A stretch of 10,058 nucleotides of DNA from Scenedesmus sp. ARA3 (taxonomy: Eukaryota > Chlorophyta > Chlorophyceae > Sphaeropleales > Scenedesmaceae). Below are positions 8,275 to 10,058 of the stretch, piece by piece. Numbering within the stretch: position 1 is the stretch's first letter; every line of letters starts with the position of its first letter. The notes under the pieces are model-generated. The model searched no databases, was not told the origin of the DNA, and was given only the letters and a program-made list of their open reading frames with translations. The stretch is from positions 1-10,058 of the forward strand of contig RWJK01001097.1 in the NCBI GenBank assembly GCA_004335835.1, given 5' to 3'. A program made the position numbers and the translations under genes.

Positions 8275-9162
8275 GCAGTTGCTGAGGTCATAGGTGAATG
8301 CAAGGGTGGTGCCATAAGGCAGGTGGGTCGTGGCGGTGCAGTTCCTGCAAGGGCGCCCTGCATGGTGCTGCGTTTCCTGCAAGGGCGCCCTGCAGTGTGC
8401 TGCGTTTCCTGCAAGACCCAGCCCCCAGCTGAGGCCAGCGTTAAGATGGATGTTTTTATTTGCGTTGCAAGCTTTCAGGTATGCCCATGAATGGTGAAGT
8501 GAGTCGATGATTGACTGGCAGCAATGCACAGCTCTGTGGAGAGCAGTGTGCAAGCATACTAGGCATGGCTGAACCAGAAGACGAGGACTATTGCTCGGAG
8601 GGAGGGTATGCTGCTGAAGTGAATGCGTAACCTATGCGGTGTTCATTGTATGCAGATTGCAGCGCATGTGTCCTGAGCAATGAGCAGCTGCAGCTGTGTT
8701 TGGCGGGTGGTCTGTTGCTCCTGTTGCTGCCAGCTGCTGTGCCAGGCTGGAGCCCCTGCACCCCAACGTTGCTGCTTGCAGTCAAAGCACCTCATGCAGG
8801 TGTGCGCTATGTAGAGTAAGCAATTGAATCAGTGGCTACGTATGCTCATTCAGACCAGCACACCCTGCTGTTGATGCTGCTGCCCACCTGCTACTATTGC
8901 TGCTGCTGGTGCTGCCACTTCACTGCTGCCGCAACTCATGCCGCAGAGAGAACACAAAGAAGCGTTCCCAAGCTCCAAAGCTGTTCGAATCCCTGTCTTA
9001 CTGTGCTCACCGTGGCACTAGCTTGATAGCTACCTTTGCGCCAGAAGCCTTGCAGGTGGCAAGGTACACCATGCCCTCTACGCCCTCGCCGATGCATTTG
9101 TCAAGCGAATACAACGTTTCTAAGTCCGCATCTTCTTGGAAAAGCGACTGCACGCAGCCCAT
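3392..9162 (-). CDS. Ser/Thr protein kinase, SnRK/CAMK-like, probably N-myristoylated, 11 exons, 625 aa
   Basis: Exons in transcript order: 9162-9011, 8226-8133, 7687-7584, 7170-7060, 6823-6709, 6079-5967, 5625-5494, 5252-5198, 4864-4784, 4528-4404, 4187-3392. They total 1878 bases, all introns are GT-AG and every phase closes. The start is the first ATG after an in-frame TGA (9180-9178), with A at -3 and G at +4. Seen: MGCVQS N-terminus (acyl-anchor type), Gly loop GEGVEG (25-30), VAIK Lys47, alpha-C Glu65, gatekeeper region IVMTYEAGG, HRDLKLAN with Asp139, DFG 159-161, GTPAYMSPQ 184-192, ADVW 209-212, Arg274, and RIT followed by a HPW near 297-299. The usual APE Glu is Gln192. Exons 10-11 give a tail rich in Ala, Ser and Gly with an SPPGSP motif. 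The RIT/HPW end of the domain and the hinge resemble plant and algal SnRK kinases (family knowledge). Substrate and pathway are not visible. A membrane-attached signalling kinase is inferred from the N-terminus. Position within SnRK2 versus another CAMK branch is uncertain. Confidence 0.95.
4361..4396. repeat. Imperfect AACATG / ACATG repeats in intron 10
   Basis: TAACATG, TAACATG and GACATGTAAC follow one another within about 35 bases, just downstream of the exon 10 donor (gene sense). A related ACATGACATG stretch is at 4750-4760 in intron 9. The motif is locally AT-rich with palindromic parts. No function is assigned. Confidence 0.5.
4536..4559. repeat. (CAG)8 tract against the exon 10 acceptor
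   Basis: Eight units, extended by TAGCAG. In gene sense it is (CTG)8 ending five bases before the acceptor CAG at 4531-4529. Confidence 0.9.
4868..4943. repeat. Interrupted (CAG)n tract against the exon 9 acceptor
   Basis: CAG units are interrupted by CGG, CGA and TAG triplets. In gene sense it is CTG/CCG-rich and runs straight into the acceptor CAG at 4867-4865. Confidence 0.85.
4968..5150. repeat. Tandem duplication in intron 8 copying the exon 9 acceptor edge
   Basis: In gene sense the bases from 5030 read CAG|GGC ATC AAG GAG, the same as the true exon 9 start (4864 onward, residues GIKE), and a CTG tract precedes it just as at the real acceptor. A diverged second copy of the adjoining sequence runs at about 5090-5147 (compare the two blocks around 4968-5020). 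Using the decoy acceptor would put exon 9 out of frame. Confidence 0.7.
5032..5073. repeat. (CAG)14 tract at the decoy exon 9 acceptor
   Basis: Fourteen perfect units, (CTG)14 in gene sense, directly preceding the duplicated acceptor at 5030-5028. The arrangement mirrors the true acceptor, so tract and junction appear to have been copied together. Confidence 0.95.
5638..5667. repeat. (CAG)10 tract near the exon 7 acceptor
   Basis: Ten perfect units. In gene sense (CTG)10 lies about 10 bases upstream of the acceptor CAG at 5628-5626. Confidence 0.93.
6326..6708. repeat. Three tandem copies of the exon 5 donor edge in intron 5
   Basis: The sequence coding for GTPAYMSP at the exon 5 end recurs around 6600, 6482 and 6326, with matching flanking intron motifs (including GTGGCATGCAG). 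TCATGT anchors at 6335, 6491, 6605 and 6717 (true exon) give periods of 156, 114 and 112. The copy at 6482 keeps the residues and a good donor (CAG|gtagg at 6485-6481). The 6600 copy keeps the residues but has lost its donor. The 6326 copy has a one-base deletion but keeps CAG|gtggg. Confidence 0.88.
6991..7030. repeat. Four tandem 10-bp units, TGGTCAAnnn, in intron 4
   Basis: TGGTCAACCC, TGGTCAACGC, TGGTCAAACT and TGGTCAAACA follow without gaps, about 30 bases downstream of the exon 4 donor in gene sense. It is a simple minisatellite; a regulatory role is possible but unsupported. Confidence 0.92.
7118..7583. repeat. Tandem exon-edge duplications in intron 3
   Basis: The start of exon 4 (coding YFFRQIVEGLGYCHRCH, about 7118-7170) recurs at 7262-7318 with substitutions and two extra A:T bases in the A run, which shifts the frame; its acceptor CAG is kept (7321-7319). 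The end of exon 3 (coding TKYKL) recurs near 7390-7412, and a more diverged copy at 7419-7510 retains the donor sequence gtgcgtgg (7481-7474) found at the true site. The intron thus carries copies of both of its own edges. Confidence 0.8.
7177..7212. repeat. Interrupted CAG/CGG tract against the exon 4 acceptor
   Basis: GGCAGC and CAGCAG units lie within 40 bases of the exon 4 acceptor (CAG at 7173-7171). In gene sense it reads CTG/CCG. Confidence 0.75.
7943..8165. repeat. Duplication of the exon 2 donor edge in intron 2
   Basis: The exon 2 end coding HVNIVELKQ plus donor gtgcgg (8165-8128) is repeated at about 8037-8005. Apart from one synonymous change in the Val codon the coding part matches. 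The decoy donor CAG|gt is at 8012-8008. The flanking intron also recurs (CCGCATG at 7946 and 8059). Reading through the true donor meets a stop at 8052 before the decoy, so decoy use would truncate the protein. Confidence 0.85.
8231..8272. repeat. (CAG)14 tract against the exon 2 acceptor
   Basis: Fourteen perfect units. In gene sense (CTG)14 ends one base before the acceptor CAG at 8229-8227, effectively replacing a polypyrimidine tract. Confidence 0.95.
8342..8418. repeat. 32-bp tandem repeat, about 2.4 copies, in intron 1
   Basis: TTCCTGCAAGGGCGCCCTGC starts at 8342 and again at 8374, and a partial third copy (TTCCTGCAAG) starts at 8406, an exact 32-base period. In gene sense each unit contains TTGCAG|GA, an acceptor-like sequence. 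Confidence 0.93.
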
Positions 9163-9220
9163 GCTGACTGGCAGGCCTCAGGCCCCTTCAGCAAGTGCGG
9201 GAGCGGGCTGGATGCTGTAG

Positions 9221-9358
9221 CTAAGGCAGGCACGGCATCTCAACAGCTTTCCAAGCCCCACAGAGGGCCGAATGCGGCATGCCGTTTACGTAAATGTCAT
9301 TGATCTGCAGAAGTGTCGAGAGGAGGATATTGGCCTGCACAACAGCAGTTCGCTTCAT
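9221..9358 (-). other. Candidate upstream ORF (45 codons) in the kinase leader
   Basis: An ATG at 9358-9356 opens a 45-residue frame (begins MKRTAVVQANILL) that stops at TAG 9223-9221, 58 bases before the kinase ATG. If the transcript starts upstream of 9358 this would be a uORF and could lower kinase translation. A splice acceptor-like tctcacag lies just before it, so it could also be a separate leader exon. The transcript start is not visible, so this is an inference. Confidence 0.25.
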
Positions 9359-9950
9359 TAGGCTGTGAGATAAGAAGCAGTGTGCATGCTGCAGGGTGAG
9401 CCAGCACACAGTACTGCGCACGAGGTGTACGGCGGGGCATCACATGGCCATGGGTTGGGTTGGGCAACGAAAAATAACAGCCGCTGGTGTGCACAGCACA
9501 GCACAGCGGCTGCGATCTTATACGATCGTCAACAAGCCGTGTGTCAAGGGTGATTTGAGCAGCTGGTGTACCCGTAAACTTCTTGCAGCAGCTTCGCTGG
9601 CCTGGTCCTTGTGTCACTCAAGGGGTACTCGGAGCAGCGACGACACTGATCGCATCAAAGTCGCCCTGTAAACATAGAATTGGCAAATACAGGTACATGT
9701 CATCCTTTGTTTACAGCTACAGGCCTTCGCCCGTAGCAGGCTTTCCTGCCCCGACATTTTGACCCCTGATTTGACCCCTTGGCACTATCACGATGCTCAA
9801 CGTAAAGCTTCAAAATAAATCTATTACATATTATTTTATCTGAACAGGTTTTGTGCTCAGTATTTCCGTCGCAGCTGCGAGAAATTGCAACTTACAGCGA
9901 GCAAATCAGTCAACATATGTTGAATCCGCTGTCACTATGGTCACCAGGAA
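9359..9950. other. Upstream flank of the kinase gene, no coding exon recognised
   Basis: It is expected to hold the kinase leader and promoter. It contains an AT-rich stretch at 9811-9841 that reads ATAAAATAATATG on the minus strand (TATA-like) but also includes TGTAA, so it could equally be the 3' end of a further gene. TTTGACCCC occurs twice, 14 bases apart, near 9758-9780. No motif fixes the transcription start. Confidence 0.35.
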
Positions 9951-10040
9951 GTCCAGTCGCAGGTCCAGGCACGCTCAGGCACGTCCAGTTGCCAGACATT
10001 GCGTCCAGTTGGCTGTATGCGAGTCCAGGTGCACGTCCTG
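9951..10040. repeat. Regularly spaced GTCCAG array
   Basis: GTCCAG starts at 9951, 9963, 9983, 10003 and 10023, with GTCCTG at 10035. Spacings are 12, 20, 20, 20 and 12 bases, while the intervening sequence is only partly alike. It lies about 0.8-0.9 kb upstream of the kinase ATG. It may be a decayed minisatellite or clustered binding sites. Confidence 0.8.
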
Positions 10041-10058
10041 GCACCATGCAACTTGACA

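Noticed and set aside
3392..9162. Duplicated exon edges as mutually exclusive cassette exons
   Set aside because: Most copies lack one of the two splice sites or carry frameshifts, so they are decoy sites or remnants rather than complete alternative exons.
9446..9465. GGGTTGGGTTGGG resembling telomere repeat
   Set aside because: Only two units and not the TTTAGGG or TTTTAGGG algal telomere sequence.
9297..9617. 106-codon minus-strand frame upstream of the kinase
   Set aside because: No domain or splice continuation. It overlaps the more protein-like uORF frame and is probably leader or intergenic.
9811..9841. AT-rich stretch as kinase TATA box
   Set aside because: About 650 bases from the start codon and contains TGTAA, so promoter and 3'-end readings are equally possible.

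Overview
The window reads as nuclear DNA of a green alga (Chlorophyta, most likely Chlamydomonadales or Sphaeropleales). The support is intron-dense genes with GT-AG introns of 200-800 bases, moderately GC-rich sequence, many (CAG)n/(CTG)n tracts, Ala/Ser/Gly-rich protein tails, and a plant/algal SnRK-type kinase. I see no bacterial, viral, tRNA, rRNA or CRISPR features.

The main feature is one complete 11-exon gene on the minus strand (9162 down to 3392). It encodes a 625-residue Ser/Thr protein kinase. All ten introns are GT-AG and every exon phase closes. The start has an upstream in-frame stop. All core catalytic motifs are present, and the N-terminus MGCVQS is a likely myristoylation plus palmitoylation signal. 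The C-terminus is a 264-residue low-complexity tail. A (CTG)16 tract lies just past the stop, probably in the 3' UTR, and a 45-codon upstream ORF lies in the presumed leader.

A smaller minus-strand gene is proposed at 1397-478. It has three phase-compatible exons for a short, probably secreted or membrane-anchored protein whose Leu-rich N-terminus comes from a CTG-type repeat. It ends either at a TGA that overlaps a donor-like site or, by splicing, in a Cys-rich tail (388-253). Its family is not recognised.

The most unusual signal is inside the kinase introns. At least four of the ten introns carry tandem, partly decayed copies of a neighbouring exon edge together with its splice site: the exon 2, exon 3 and exon 5 donor edges and the exon 4 and exon 9 acceptor edges. 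Trinucleotide tracts sit directly against five 3' splice sites, and all of those read CTG in the sense strand, the AG-free orientation. Repeat expansion and junction duplication seem to be reshaping splice sites here.

The rest (1398-2600 and 9359-10058) shows no convincing coding exons. It holds small repeats, a perfect palindrome at 2737-2757 and a regularly spaced GTCCAG array at 9951-10040.
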